The notes below the pieces were generated by a model, which ran no database searches, was not told where the DNA came from, and saw only the letters and a list, made by a program, of their open reading frames with translations. From contig QMPG01000240.1 of the NCBI GenBank assembly GCA_003648455.1, positions 1 to 5,416 on the forward strand: a DNA stretch of 5,416 nt, in the 5' to 3' direction. The stretch's first letter is position 1. Every line of letters starts with the position of its first letter. Source of the stretch: Bacteroidota bacterium (lineage in GTDB: Bacteria; Bacteroidota; Bacteroidia; Bacteroidales; B39-G9). Below are positions 1 through 5,416 of the stretch, piece after piece. Position numbers and translations under genes: made by a program.

Positions 1-13
1 TTTCTTTTTTTTT

Positions 14-99
14 ACCACAAAGTACACAAAGATTTTCACTAAGTTCTCTATGAATTTATGCCCTTTGTGTGTTCTTGGTGCTCTTTGTGGTTGTTTTTT
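14..99. repeat. CACAAAG/CTTTGTG palindromic intergenic repeat, copy 1
   Basis: This is the first of two near-identical non-coding elements; it matches 172-257 at 81 of 86 positions with no gaps. Outer arms ACCACAAAG (14-22) and CTTTGTGGT (83-91) are perfect 9-bp inverted repeats. Inner arms ACACAAAG (24-31) and CTTTGTGT (63-70) pair over 8 bp around a loop of about 32 nt. The right arm carries an extra CTTGGTG-like unit, so the fold would have an asymmetric bulge. A tttc plus T9 tract (1-13) precedes it and a T tract follows, so similarity to copy 2 reaches the window edge and the element may continue upstream. From memory, CTTTGTG-rich palindromes of this kind are scattered between genes in many Bacteroidota. 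It is MITE-like or REP-like in form; no transposase is visible and mobility is not shown. Confidence 0.8.
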
Positions 100-171
100 T
101 TAATGATAAATAAATTATGGCAGTAAATAAAATACTTTATGAGTTTTTAAATTTTGTGGTTTCTTTTTTTT

Positions 172-257
172 ACCAAAAGGTACACAAAGATTTTCACTAA
201 GTTCTCTATGAATTTGTGCCCTTTGTGTATACTTGGTGCTCTTTGTGGTTGTTTTTT
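172..257. repeat. CACAAAG/CTTTGTG palindromic intergenic repeat, copy 2
   Basis: This is a direct copy of 14-99 at a constant offset of 158 bp, again preceded by tttc and a T tract (160-171). Five substitutions separate the copies: two in the left outer arm, one in the loop, two just inside the right arm. They change the pairing: the inner arms TACACAAAG (181-189) and CTTTGTGTA (221-229) are now a perfect 9 bp, while the outer arms (172-180 with 241-249) carry two mismatches. The 72 bp between copies is ordinary AT-rich sequence except for a solitary TTTTGTGGT at 151-159, which resembles another right half-arm. The reverse strand is open for a short peptide across this copy, which I regard as a product of the repeat and not a gene. 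Confidence 0.8.
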
Positions 258-329
258 TACTATTAAGAATGATTTTTACAAAATGTAAAACGTTAACTAT
301 CAACAATATAATTTTAATTGCTTTATATA

Positions 330-337
330 TATTTTTG
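330..337 (+). promoter_or_regulatory. Possible -7 promoter box for sdhB
   Basis: TATTTTTG matches the Bacteroidota -7 consensus TAnnTTTG exactly. No TTTG -33 element lies 19-21 bp upstream, and the region is AT-rich enough for chance matches. If real, transcription would start near 343 and give a leader of about 120 nt containing the dyad at 432-446. A second, poorer match (TAATTTTC, 414-421) lies nearer the gene. Confidence 0.2.
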
Positions 338-431
338 AAAATAGGGTTTTCGGAGTGGACTCAAGTTTATAAAAATTTACATCTGATTACCAACAAAATA
401 AACTTTAATAAATTAATTTTCAGGAAGTCTT

Positions 432-446
432 AATTTCCGGGAAATT
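432..446. promoter_or_regulatory. Perfect dyad upstream of sdhB (possible operator)
   Basis: AATTTCC-G-GGAAATT is a perfect inverted repeat with 7-bp arms and a single central base, ending 18 bp before the sdhB ATG. The arms are too close for a stable RNA hairpin without opening the centre, so a dimeric protein-binding site is the more natural reading. Its position between a possible promoter and the start codon would suit a repressor or redox regulator, but no regulator is identified and the site occurs only once in the window. Confidence 0.35.
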
Positions 447-464
447 CACAAATAAATTTAAAAA

Positions 465-1205
465 ATGAATTTCACTTTAAAAATATGGCGACAAAAAGAT
501 TCTAAATCAAAAGGTTGTTTTAAAATTTATAATGTATCAGGTATTAACTCAGATACAACATTTCTTGAAATGTTAGACATTTTAAACAATCATCTAGTAA
601 TTGAGGGGAAAGAAGAACCTGTTGCTTTTTCTCACGATTGCAGAGAAGGTATTTGCGGTATGTGCGGTTTATTTATTAACGGCAGGGCTAATGGTCCGGA
701 TTCCGGGGTAACAGCGTGTCAATTAATGATGCGCAAGTTTAAAGACGGCGACACAATTACCGTTGAACCCTGGCGAGCAAAACCTTTTCCTGTAATAAAA
801 GATTTGATTGTTGATCGCAGTGCTTTTGACAAGATTCTTCAGGTCGGTGGATATATCTCAGTAAATACAGGTTCGGCACAGGAAGCAAACTCGCTTTTAA
901 TTTCTCAAAAAGACACAGAAGAAGCTTTTGATGCGGCTGCATGTATTGGTTGTGGAGCATGTGTGGCTACTTGCAAAAATTCATCTGCAATGTTGTTTGT
1001 GGCTTCAAAAATTTCTCATCTGTCACGATTACCACAAGGTAAAATTGAGGCTGTTGAAAGAGCAAAAAATATGGTTGCTAAAATGGACGAACTTGGTTTT
1101 GGTGGTTGTTCAAACACCGGAGCTTGTTCTGTTGAATGCCCCAAAAACATCTCGCTCACTCATATTGCCAAGTTAAACAGAGAATTTATTAAAGCAAATT
1201 TTTAA
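465..1205 (+). CDS. sdhB: Succinate dehydrogenase/fumarate reductase iron-sulfur subunit (SdhB/FrdB)
   Basis: This 246-residue protein is the electron-transfer subunit of membrane-bound succinate:quinone oxidoreductase. It passes electrons between the FAD subunit and the quinone/heme anchor on the cytoplasmic side of the inner membrane. The N-terminal ferredoxin domain (about 1-110) has C59, C64, C67 and C85 for the [2Fe-2S] cluster; the C67-C85 gap of 17 residues is longer than in the E. coli enzymes. The C-terminal domain has CIGCGACVATC (C160, C163, C166, C170) and a later C215, C221, C225-P set. By homology, C160/C163/C166/C225 bind [4Fe-4S] and C170/C215/C221 bind [3Fe-4S]. The length is normal for the family. 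The ATG at 465 follows an A-rich leader without Shine-Dalgarno, usual in Bacteroidota. Related genomes generally have the order C-A-B; here no flavoprotein gene lies within 464 bp upstream and no partner follows. Sequence alone does not settle the direction of catalysis, so frdB is an equally valid name. Confidence 0.96.
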   Translation: MNFTLKIWRQKDSKSKGCFKIYNVSGINSDTTFLEMLDILNNHLVIEGKEEPVAFSHDCREGICGMCGLFINGRANGPDSGVTACQLMMRKFKDGDTITVEPWRAKPFPVIKDLIVDRSAFDKILQVGGYISVNTGSAQEANSLLISQKDTEEAFDAAACIGCGACVATCKNSSAMLFVASKISHLSRLPQGKIEAVERAKNMVAKMDELGFGGCSNTGACSVECPKNISLTHIAKLNREFIKANF

Positions 1206-1291
1206 TTCAACCGAAACAATTTATTTCTTATCCCGATTTATTCATACAAAAACGAAGTGAATTGCATGAATTAGCGATGGATAGTGGGAAG

Positions 1292-1349
1292 TAAAGCGGG
1301 AACCGAACCGCCAGCTGGCGGTGAGCTCACGCAAGTAAACCCCGCATTA
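1292..1349. repeat. GC-rich nested inverted repeat (REP-like or structured RNA)
   Basis: The outer arms are TAAAGCGGG (1292-1300) and CCCGCATTA (1341-1349), complementary over 9 bp apart from one A-A mismatch. They enclose a perfect 16-bp palindrome ACCGCCAGCTGGCGGT (1307-1322) and, overlapping its end, a perfect 10-bp palindrome GTGAGCTCAC (1321-1330). AAGTAAA is repeated at 1289-1295 and 1333-1339. The arrangement could be a dispersed extragenic palindrome, a cruciform, a processed 3' end of the sdhB transcript or a small RNA. No T run follows, so a simple intrinsic terminator is unlikely. Confidence 0.55.
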
Positions 1350-1355
1350 GAAGCA

Positions 1356-1394
1356 CCCAAATTTGGGCTTATTAAAAACACCAAATTTGTTGGT
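1356..1394. repeat. Mutually exclusive hairpins around AAATTT cores
   Basis: CCCAAATTTGGG (1356-1367) is a perfect 12-bp palindrome. Its right part can instead pair downstream: CAAATTTGG (1358-1366) with CCAAATTTG (1381-1389), a 9-bp stem around a 14-nt loop. A third option is ACCAA (1380-1384) with TTGGT (1390-1394). The structures compete for the same bases. They may be the right edge of the GC-rich repeat, or a weak transcript end; there is no following T run. Confidence 0.4.
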
Positions 1395-1449
1395 AATTCT
1401 TAAGCGTAGAAAAATTGTGATTTTTTCGGGCTATTAAATAGAAAAAAAA

Positions 1450-1486
1450 TTTACATTGTGAATGTAAAAATTAATTAGTAATATTG
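1450..1486 (+). promoter_or_regulatory. Candidate promoter with overlapping dyad for the sensor kinase gene
   Basis: ATTG (1455-1458), 20 bp and TAATATTG (1479-1486) approximate the Bacteroidota -33/-7 promoter (TTTG, 19-21 bp, TAnnTTTG) with one mismatch in each box. The -33 box lies inside a perfect inverted repeat, TTTACATT-GTG-AATGTAAA (1450-1468, 8-bp arms), the kind of overlap expected for an operator. Predicted transcription would begin near 1492, about 20 nt before the ATG at 1511. That fits the ATG and argues against the in-frame TTG at 1484, which would lie within the -7 box. Confidence 0.35.
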
Positions 1487-1510
1487 AAATTAGAAAAATC
1501 TGCAAATATC

Positions 1511-4027
1511 ATGAAAAAATACACATTTCTTGTTTTAGTATTCCTTTGCTTAACATCAACTATTTATGCAATTCGTAGTCAAAAAACAGACAGCCTAAAA
1601 GCCCTTGTTAAATCTTTAAATAATGACAGTGCTATTATTAACACATATATCATTATTGCCAAAAAATATGAACATGAAGACAAAATCGATTCTTGTTTTA
1701 AATATGTTGATAAAGCGATAAAATTATCAACAAAAATCAACAATAATATTTCACTTGCAAAAGCCCTTGACTTAAAAGGAAAAACCTATAGAAATTCCGG
1801 AACTTATGATAAATCTTTATATTATCACACACAAGCATTAGAAATTTCAAAACAAACAACAAACAAACATATAACTGCCGACATTTTAAATCATATAGGT
1901 GTAACCTACAGGCGCTTGGATGAAGACAACAAAGCTTTAATGTATCATTTTAGGGCGTTAAAACTGTCTGAAGAGATAAACGACACAAAAAATCTTGCAA
2001 TTGCCAACAACAGTATTGGAATTATATATTCCTACCAAAAAAATTATGATGATGCTCTTGTTTACTTTAAAAAAGCTCTAAATATTGAACAAAAAAACAA
2101 GAATATGATTGGTGTGGCAATAAACTTAAATTCAATAGCCTGGATTTATGAATTAAAAGAAGATTATAATAATGCAATTAAATATTACAAAAAATCACTC
2201 GACGTTAATAAACAGATAAACAGTAAAAAAGGTATGGCTATCTGTAATAACGATATTGGCAATATTTATCGAAAGATTGGAGATTATAATAAAGCAATAA
2301 ATTATTATAACAAAACACTAAAGATTAACGAAAACGCTCACGACAAAAGACATATTGCCCGAAGTCGAATTTATTTGGGAGAAGTGTATTTAGACATAGG
2401 CAATTATAAAGAAGCGCTAAAACAATTAAAAATAGGATTAAAATATGCAAAGCAATCAAACTCAAAGCGACTTATTATGTCGGGATTTGAAAATCTTTCG
2501 CTCACCTATGAAAAACTGGGTCTTTTTAACAAAGCTCTTAACTGTTACAAAAATTCCGTAATATATAAAGACAGTATATTTAATGAAGAAAAAGCAATGC
2601 AAATTGTTAAAATGCAAACAATTTATGAAACCGAACAAAAAGAAATAGAAATAGAACGACAAAAACATGAGCTCACACAAAAAGAAGAAATAATAAGGCA
2701 AAAAAACATTCAGCGTAACATTTCAATTCTTGGAGTAATTTTGCTTCTTATTACATTAATTGTAATATTTAAAAATTCTCTTGAAAAACAAAAAACAAAT
2801 AAAATTCTTCGGGAGCAAAAAGAAGAAATTGTCAGTCAGGCAAACAAACTTAATGAAACAAATAAAGAACTGATAAAAACCACTAAACTTAAAGAATTGT
2901 TTTTTGCAAGAATAAGTCATGAAATACGAACTCCGGTTAATGTTATTGTTGGTTTTACAAATCTTTTGCAAAAAATGGATTTAGAACAAAAGGCAAGTTC
3001 ATACATAGAAAATATAAAAATTTCATGTAACACCCTTCTTGTTACGATTAACGATCTTCTTGATTTCTCAAAAATTGATGCCGGTAAATTAAAAATTGAA
3101 TCAATAGAATTTAATTTATTAGAATTAATATCTAATTTTAAAAAAACCATGTCGGTTGCTACCGGACAAAAAAACATAAAATTTATTGTTAATAACGACA
3201 AAGAAATTCAAAATTACTTAATTGGAGACCCTTTTAGGTTAACCCAAATATTAACAAACATTGTATCAAACTCAATCAAATATACAGAAGAAAACGGCGA
3301 AATTAAACTAACAACAAAAATTATTAATCAAGATAATAATAATGCCAAAATTCAATTTACTATTTCTGATACAGGCATAGGAATTCCTCAAAACAAACTC
3401 AAAAATGTTTTTAAAGACTATGCTCAGGCAGAAGACGAAACAAGCAGAAAATATGGTGGTACCGGCTTGGGATTGGCAATTGTAAAAAATCTTATTGATT
3501 TACATAACGGCAGTATTGATATAAAGAGTGAAGAAGGCAAAGGCACTGATTTTACTTTTTCTATAAATTACAAAAAATCGGATGGTAAGAAAGTATTTAA
3601 GAAATCGAAAAGCGTTGAGACACATAAAGAAAAAGACATTCAAAAATTAAACATCTTATTGGCAGACGACAATCCGATTAACAGAATTTTAATTATTGAC
3701 ACAATAAAAAACTTTAACAATTCGATAAAAATTGATGAAGCAGAAAATGGTAAAATTGCTATTGAAATGTTACGCAAAAACGACTATAATATTCTACTTA
3801 TGGATATTATTATGCCTGTAGTTGATGGCTTTGAAGCAACACAAATAATAAGAAACGAATTTCCTGAACCAAAAAACAAAATCCCAATTCTTGGTATGAC
3901 AGCAAATGCCCTGAAAGAAGAAAAAGATAAATGTATGGCAATAGGAATGAATGAATATATTACAAAACCCTTTGAACCCGAAGATCTTTTTAACAAAATA
4001 CAGATACTTTCGAATAAAAATTCTTAA
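1511..4027 (+). CDS. TPR-containing hybrid sensor histidine kinase/response regulator
   Basis: This 838-residue protein is probably an inner-membrane sensor with a periplasmic TPR domain. In order: signal peptide (1-20, KK then a hydrophobic core, likely cut after IYA); eight TPR-like units (about 39-358); a charged coiled coil (358-400); one membrane helix (403-420); a second coiled coil (421-460); kinase core; receiver. The kinase has SHEIRTP with phosphoacceptor H470, an N box with N583 and N587, G1 DTGIGIP (620-626) and G2 GGTGLGLAI (649-657). The receiver has acidic D719/D720, phosphoacceptor D765, T797 and K819-P820, so all the key residues for His-to-Asp relay are present. There is no DNA-binding or enzymatic output domain, so the signal must pass to an unseen phosphotransfer protein or regulator, or the receiver tunes the kinase. 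The ligand is unknown. I chose the ATG at 1511 because it opens directly on the signal peptide; an in-frame TTG at 1484 would add nine residues. The gene stands alone between spacers and is markedly A-rich. Confidence 0.93.
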   Translation: MKKYTFLVLVFLCLTSTIYAIRSQKTDSLKALVKSLNNDSAIINTYIIIAKKYEHEDKIDSCFKYVDKAIKLSTKINNNISLAKALDLKGKTYRNSGTYDKSLYYHTQALEISKQTTNKHITADILNHIGVTYRRLDEDNKALMYHFRALKLSEEINDTKNLAIANNSIGIIYSYQKNYDDALVYFKKALNIEQKNKNMIGVAINLNSIAWIYELKEDYNNAIKYYKKSLDVNKQINSKKGMAICNNDIGNIYRKIGDYNKAINYYNKTLKINENAHDKRHIARSRIYLGEVYLDIGNYKEALKQLKIGLKYAKQSNSKRLIMSGFENLSLTYEKLGLFNKALNCYKNSVIYKDSIFNEEKAMQIVKMQTIYETEQKEIEIERQKHELTQKEEIIRQKNIQRNISILGVILLLITLIVIFKNSLEKQKTNKILREQKEEIVSQANKLNETNKELIKTTKLKELFFARISHEIRTPVNVIVGFTNLLQKMDLEQKASSYIENIKISCNTLLVTINDLLDFSKIDAGKLKIESIEFNLLELISNFKKTMSVATGQKNIKFIVNNDKEIQNYLIGDPFRLTQILTNIVSNSIKYTEENGEIKLTTKIINQDNNNAKIQFTISDTGIGIPQNKLKNVFKDYAQAEDETSRKYGGTGLGLAIVKNLIDLHNGSIDIKSEEGKGTDFTFSINYKKSDGKKVFKKSKSVETHKEKDIQKLNILLADDNPINRILIIDTIKNFNNSIKIDEAENGKIAIEMLRKNDYNILLMDIIMPVVDGFEATQIIRNEFPEPKNKIPILGMTANALKEEKDKCMAIGMNEYITKPFEPEDLFNKIQILSNKNS
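1625..2584 (+). repeat. Eight in-register 120-bp (40-residue) TPR units
   Basis: The sensor's TPR region has an exact 40-residue period with no insertions: the small residue in helix A falls at 50, 90, 130, 170, 210, 250, 290 and 330 (A, G, G, G, A, G, G, S). The hydrophobic xxYxxxGxYxxAxxxYxxAL pattern recurs in most units; the first (39-78) is the most diverged. The period is partly visible in DNA, for example AGATTATAATAA at 2161-2172 and again at 2281-2292. TPR helices usually bind proteins or peptides, so a periplasmic partner is plausible. Confidence 0.85.
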
Positions 4028-4125
4028 CAACTCTATTTGTAATAAACCAACAAAATTTAGAAAACAAGTAAATCTCAAAACATAAAATTAACTTTAAAGC
4101 ATACGATTATTCTTAATAAAATTTT

Positions 4126-4133
4126 TAATTTTG
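4126..4133 (+). promoter_or_regulatory. Possible -7 promoter box for mutS
   Basis: TAATTTTG matches TAnnTTTG exactly in the 147-bp spacer between the kinase and mutS. No TTTG lies at the usual -33 distance. Transcription would start near 4140, leaving about 35 nt before the TTG at 4175. The rest of the spacer is AT-rich and shows no strong terminator for the kinase gene. Confidence 0.3.
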
Positions 4134-4174
4134 TAATGACTGAATAATTAAAATAATTCCTAAAAAACAAGCTT

Positions 4175-5416
4175 TTGGCTAAAACCACAAAATACGTTAA
4201 GACACCATTAATGAAGCAGTATGATAGCATTAAGGCTAAGCATCCTGATGCCATTTTATTGTTTCGCGTTGGTGATTTTTACGAGACCTTTTCAGACGAT
4301 GCAATTAAAACTTCAAAAATTTTGGGTATTACTCTAACACGAAGAGCCAATGGTGCTGCTTCCTATGTTGAATTAGCCGGCTTTCCTCATCATGCTGTTG
4401 ACACATATCTGCCAAAATTAGTAAGAGCAGGTCAGCGTGTTGCAATTTGCGAACAATTAGAAGACCCAAAACTCACAAAAAAAATCGTAAAACGAGGAAT
4501 AACCGAACTTGTAACTCCGGGAGTATCTTTTAACGACAATGTTTTAGATCATAAAGAAAATAATTTTCTTGCTTGCATACATCTTGAAAAAAAAATTGCC
4601 GGCATTGCTTTTCTCGACATCTCAACCGGTGAGTTTTATACAGCAGAAGGCAGCTTCGAATATATCGACAAGATGCTCAACAGTTTTAAGCCCAAAGAGG
4701 TTTTATTTGATAAAGGAAAGAAACAGCTTTTTGAACAACTTTTCGGCACTAAATTTTACACTTATTTTCTTGATGATTGGGTTTTTAACGAAGACGCTGC
4801 AAACGACAGACTCTTAAACTATTTTGAGACATCATCGCTAAAAGGTTTCGGAATTCAAAATATGAAATACGGTATTATTGCTGCCGGAGCAATTTTATAC
4901 TATCTTGACCTAACCCAACACGATAATGTTAAAAACATTACAAATATCTCAAGAATAGAACAAGATAAATATGTTTGGTTAGATAAATTTACAATAAGAA
5001 ACTTAGAATTGTTCAACACAATAAATGAGGGCGGAAAAACCCTTATTGATGTGATTGACAAAACAGAATCACCAATGGGTTCCCGCATGCTTAAACGATG
5101 GCTTGCATTACCATTAAAAAACATTGAGCCAATAAAAGATCGACTTAATATTGTTGATTATTTTATCAATAATAAAGACGTTAATACTGAGATTAAGACA
5201 AAAATAAAACATATTGGCGATTTAGAACGCATAATAACAAAAGTTGCTGTTGGTCGCATCACACCTCGCGAAGTTCTGCAACTTAAAAATGCTTTAAAAG
5301 CTATTGAGCCCATAAAAGAACTTTGCTTCTCATCAAACGAAAAGACTTTGCAGAAAATTGCCGAACAACTTAATCCTTGCAAGACAATTAGCGAAAAAAT
5401 TGAAAATGAAATAAAA
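4175..5416 (+). CDS. mutS: DNA mismatch repair protein MutS, N-terminal 414 residues (runs off the window)
   Basis: MutS recognises base mismatches and small loops in newly replicated DNA and recruits MutL for repair. The visible half covers the mismatch-binding domain I (about 12-125) with GDFYETF, where F35 and E37 form the Phe-x-Glu mismatch reader; the connector domain II (about 130-260); and the start of the core/lever domain III with RNLEL (275-279) and the family motif around [14 protein letters not shown] (297-310). The reading frame is open to the last base; the rest of the lever, the clamp and the ATPase with Walker motifs lie beyond 5416. I chose the TTG at 4175 because [16 protein letters not shown] resembles the N-terminus of other Bacteroidota MutS (MAK...TPLMKQY). 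The first ATG (4211) would drop 12 residues including that conserved TPL, and an in-frame stop at 4154-4156 bounds the choice. It follows the kinase by 147 bp, with no functional link evident. Confidence 0.96.
   Translation, partial: MAKTTKYVKTPLMKQYDSIKAKHPDAILLFRVGDFYETFSDDAIKTSKILGITLTRRANGAASYVELAGFPHHAVDTYLPKLVRAGQRVAICEQLEDPKLTKKIVKRGITELVTPGVSFNDNVLDHKENNFLACIHLEKKIAGIAFLDISTGEFYTAEGSFEYIDKMLNSFKPKEVLFDKGKKQLFEQLFGTKFYTYFLDDWVFNEDAANDRLLNYFETSSLKGFGIQNMKYGIIAAGAILYYLDLTQHDNVKNITNISRIEQDKYVWLDKFTIRNLELFNTINEGGKTLIDVIDKTESPMGSRMLKRWLALPLKNIEPIKDRLNIVDYFINNKDVNTEIKTKIKHIGDLERIITKVAVGRITPREVLQLKNALKAIEPIKELCFSSNEKTLQKIAEQLNPCKTISEKIENEIK
4587..4595 (+). repeat. A9 homopolymer tract inside mutS
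   Basis: Nine consecutive A bases lie within codons 138-140 (Glu-Lys-Lys), near the start of the connector domain. It is the longest single-base run I noticed in the window's coding sequence. Loss of one A would shift reading into a frame that stays open to a stop at 4815-4817, giving a truncated protein of roughly 210 residues without core or ATPase domains. Confidence 0.85.

Larger units (their letters stand above)
258..464. other. AT-rich gene-free leader before sdhB
   Basis: Together with the two repeats this makes a 464-bp stretch without a credible gene at the left edge. A short + frame opening at a TTG (233-433) begins inside repeat copy 2, is rich in low-complexity Leu/Ile/Asn/Lys and resembles no protein I know. 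The region contains one good match to a -7 promoter box (330-337) and one dyad (432-446). I find no tail of a flavoprotein subunit (sdhA/frdA) and no intrinsic terminator. Confidence 0.6.
1206..1510. other. Gene-free, palindrome-rich spacer between sdhB and the sensor kinase
   Basis: I see no gene in these 305 bp. The centre (1291-1350) is about 60% G+C (36 of 60 bases), far above the AT-rich surroundings, and is built of nested palindromes (separate entries). The ends are plain AT-rich sequence. The block starting near cgaagtgaattgcatg (1254) and running to about 1370 recalls dispersed intergenic repeats of Bacteroidota with 'gcgatggatag...gcggg' text. That is an impression from memory, not a database match. 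No canonical hairpin-plus-T-run terminator follows sdhB. Confidence 0.55.

Noticed and set aside
14..257. CRISPR array
   Set aside because: There are only two copies, each 86 bp, with an AT-rich 72-bp gap and no cas gene; the size and internal palindromes suit an intergenic repeat element.
233..433. Short + strand reading frame before sdhB
   Set aside because: It opens at a TTG inside repeat copy 2, has low-complexity composition, no recognisable domain and no plausible leader.
757..1176. Overlapping frames on both strands within sdhB
   Set aside because: They lie wholly inside a gene with all catalytic motifs intact and have no family resemblance.
1307..1394. Intrinsic terminator for sdhB
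   Set aside because: Strong palindromes are present about 100-190 bp past the stop, but none is followed by a T run.
1484..1510. TTG start nine codons upstream for the sensor kinase
   Set aside because: It would place extra polar residues before an otherwise typical signal peptide and lies within the candidate -7 box; the ATG at 1511 is the better start.
2462..4078. Several 70-94 residue minus-strand frames opposite the kinase
   Set aside because: They are Phe/Ile/Lys-rich complements of an A-rich coding strand, with no leader or domain.
4569..5382. Small frames on both strands across mutS
   Set aside because: mutS is continuously open and clearly conserved here; the + frame at 4569-4817 is only relevant as the product of a frameshift at the A9 tract.
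465..5416. A single new functional system joining sdhB, the sensor kinase and mutS
   Set aside because: Each is a well-known stand-alone family, spacers are long with separate possible promoters, and nothing links their functions.

Overview
The window looks like a chromosomal segment of an AT-rich member of the Bacteroidota, probably near the Bacteroidales. The evidence is A-rich gene leaders without Shine-Dalgarno sequences, close matches to the Bacteroidota -7 promoter box (TAnnTTTG), an N-terminal TPR hybrid histidine kinase of a kind common in that phylum, a Bacteroidota-like MutS N-terminus, and intergenic CACAAAG/CTTTGTG palindromic repeats. I cannot name a genus.

Layout, all genes on the + strand. 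Positions 1-464 have no credible gene. They hold two near-identical 86-bp palindromic repeat copies (14-99 and 172-257), then an AT-rich leader ending in a small perfect dyad. Positions 465-1205 encode the iron-sulfur subunit of succinate dehydrogenase/fumarate reductase, complete with all eleven cluster cysteines. Positions 1206-1510 are a gene-free spacer containing a GC-rich nested palindrome and several alternative hairpins. Positions 1511-4027 encode an 838-residue sensor: signal peptide, eight TPR-like units in an exact 40-residue register, one membrane helix, coiled coil, histidine kinase core and a C-terminal receiver domain. After a 147-bp spacer, mutS starts at a TTG codon (4175) and runs off the right edge after 414 codons.

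The three genes do not form an obvious pathway: respiration/fumarate reduction, signal transduction and DNA mismatch repair. Spacers of 147 bp and about 300 bp, with possible promoters of their own, suggest three separate transcription units. I see no CRISPR array, tRNA, rRNA, transposase or phage gene, and no convincing new multi-gene system. The parts most worth a second look are the two non-coding palindromic repeat families, the phase-locked TPR array, the A9 tract inside mutS, and the absence of the flavoprotein subunit gene directly upstream of sdhB.
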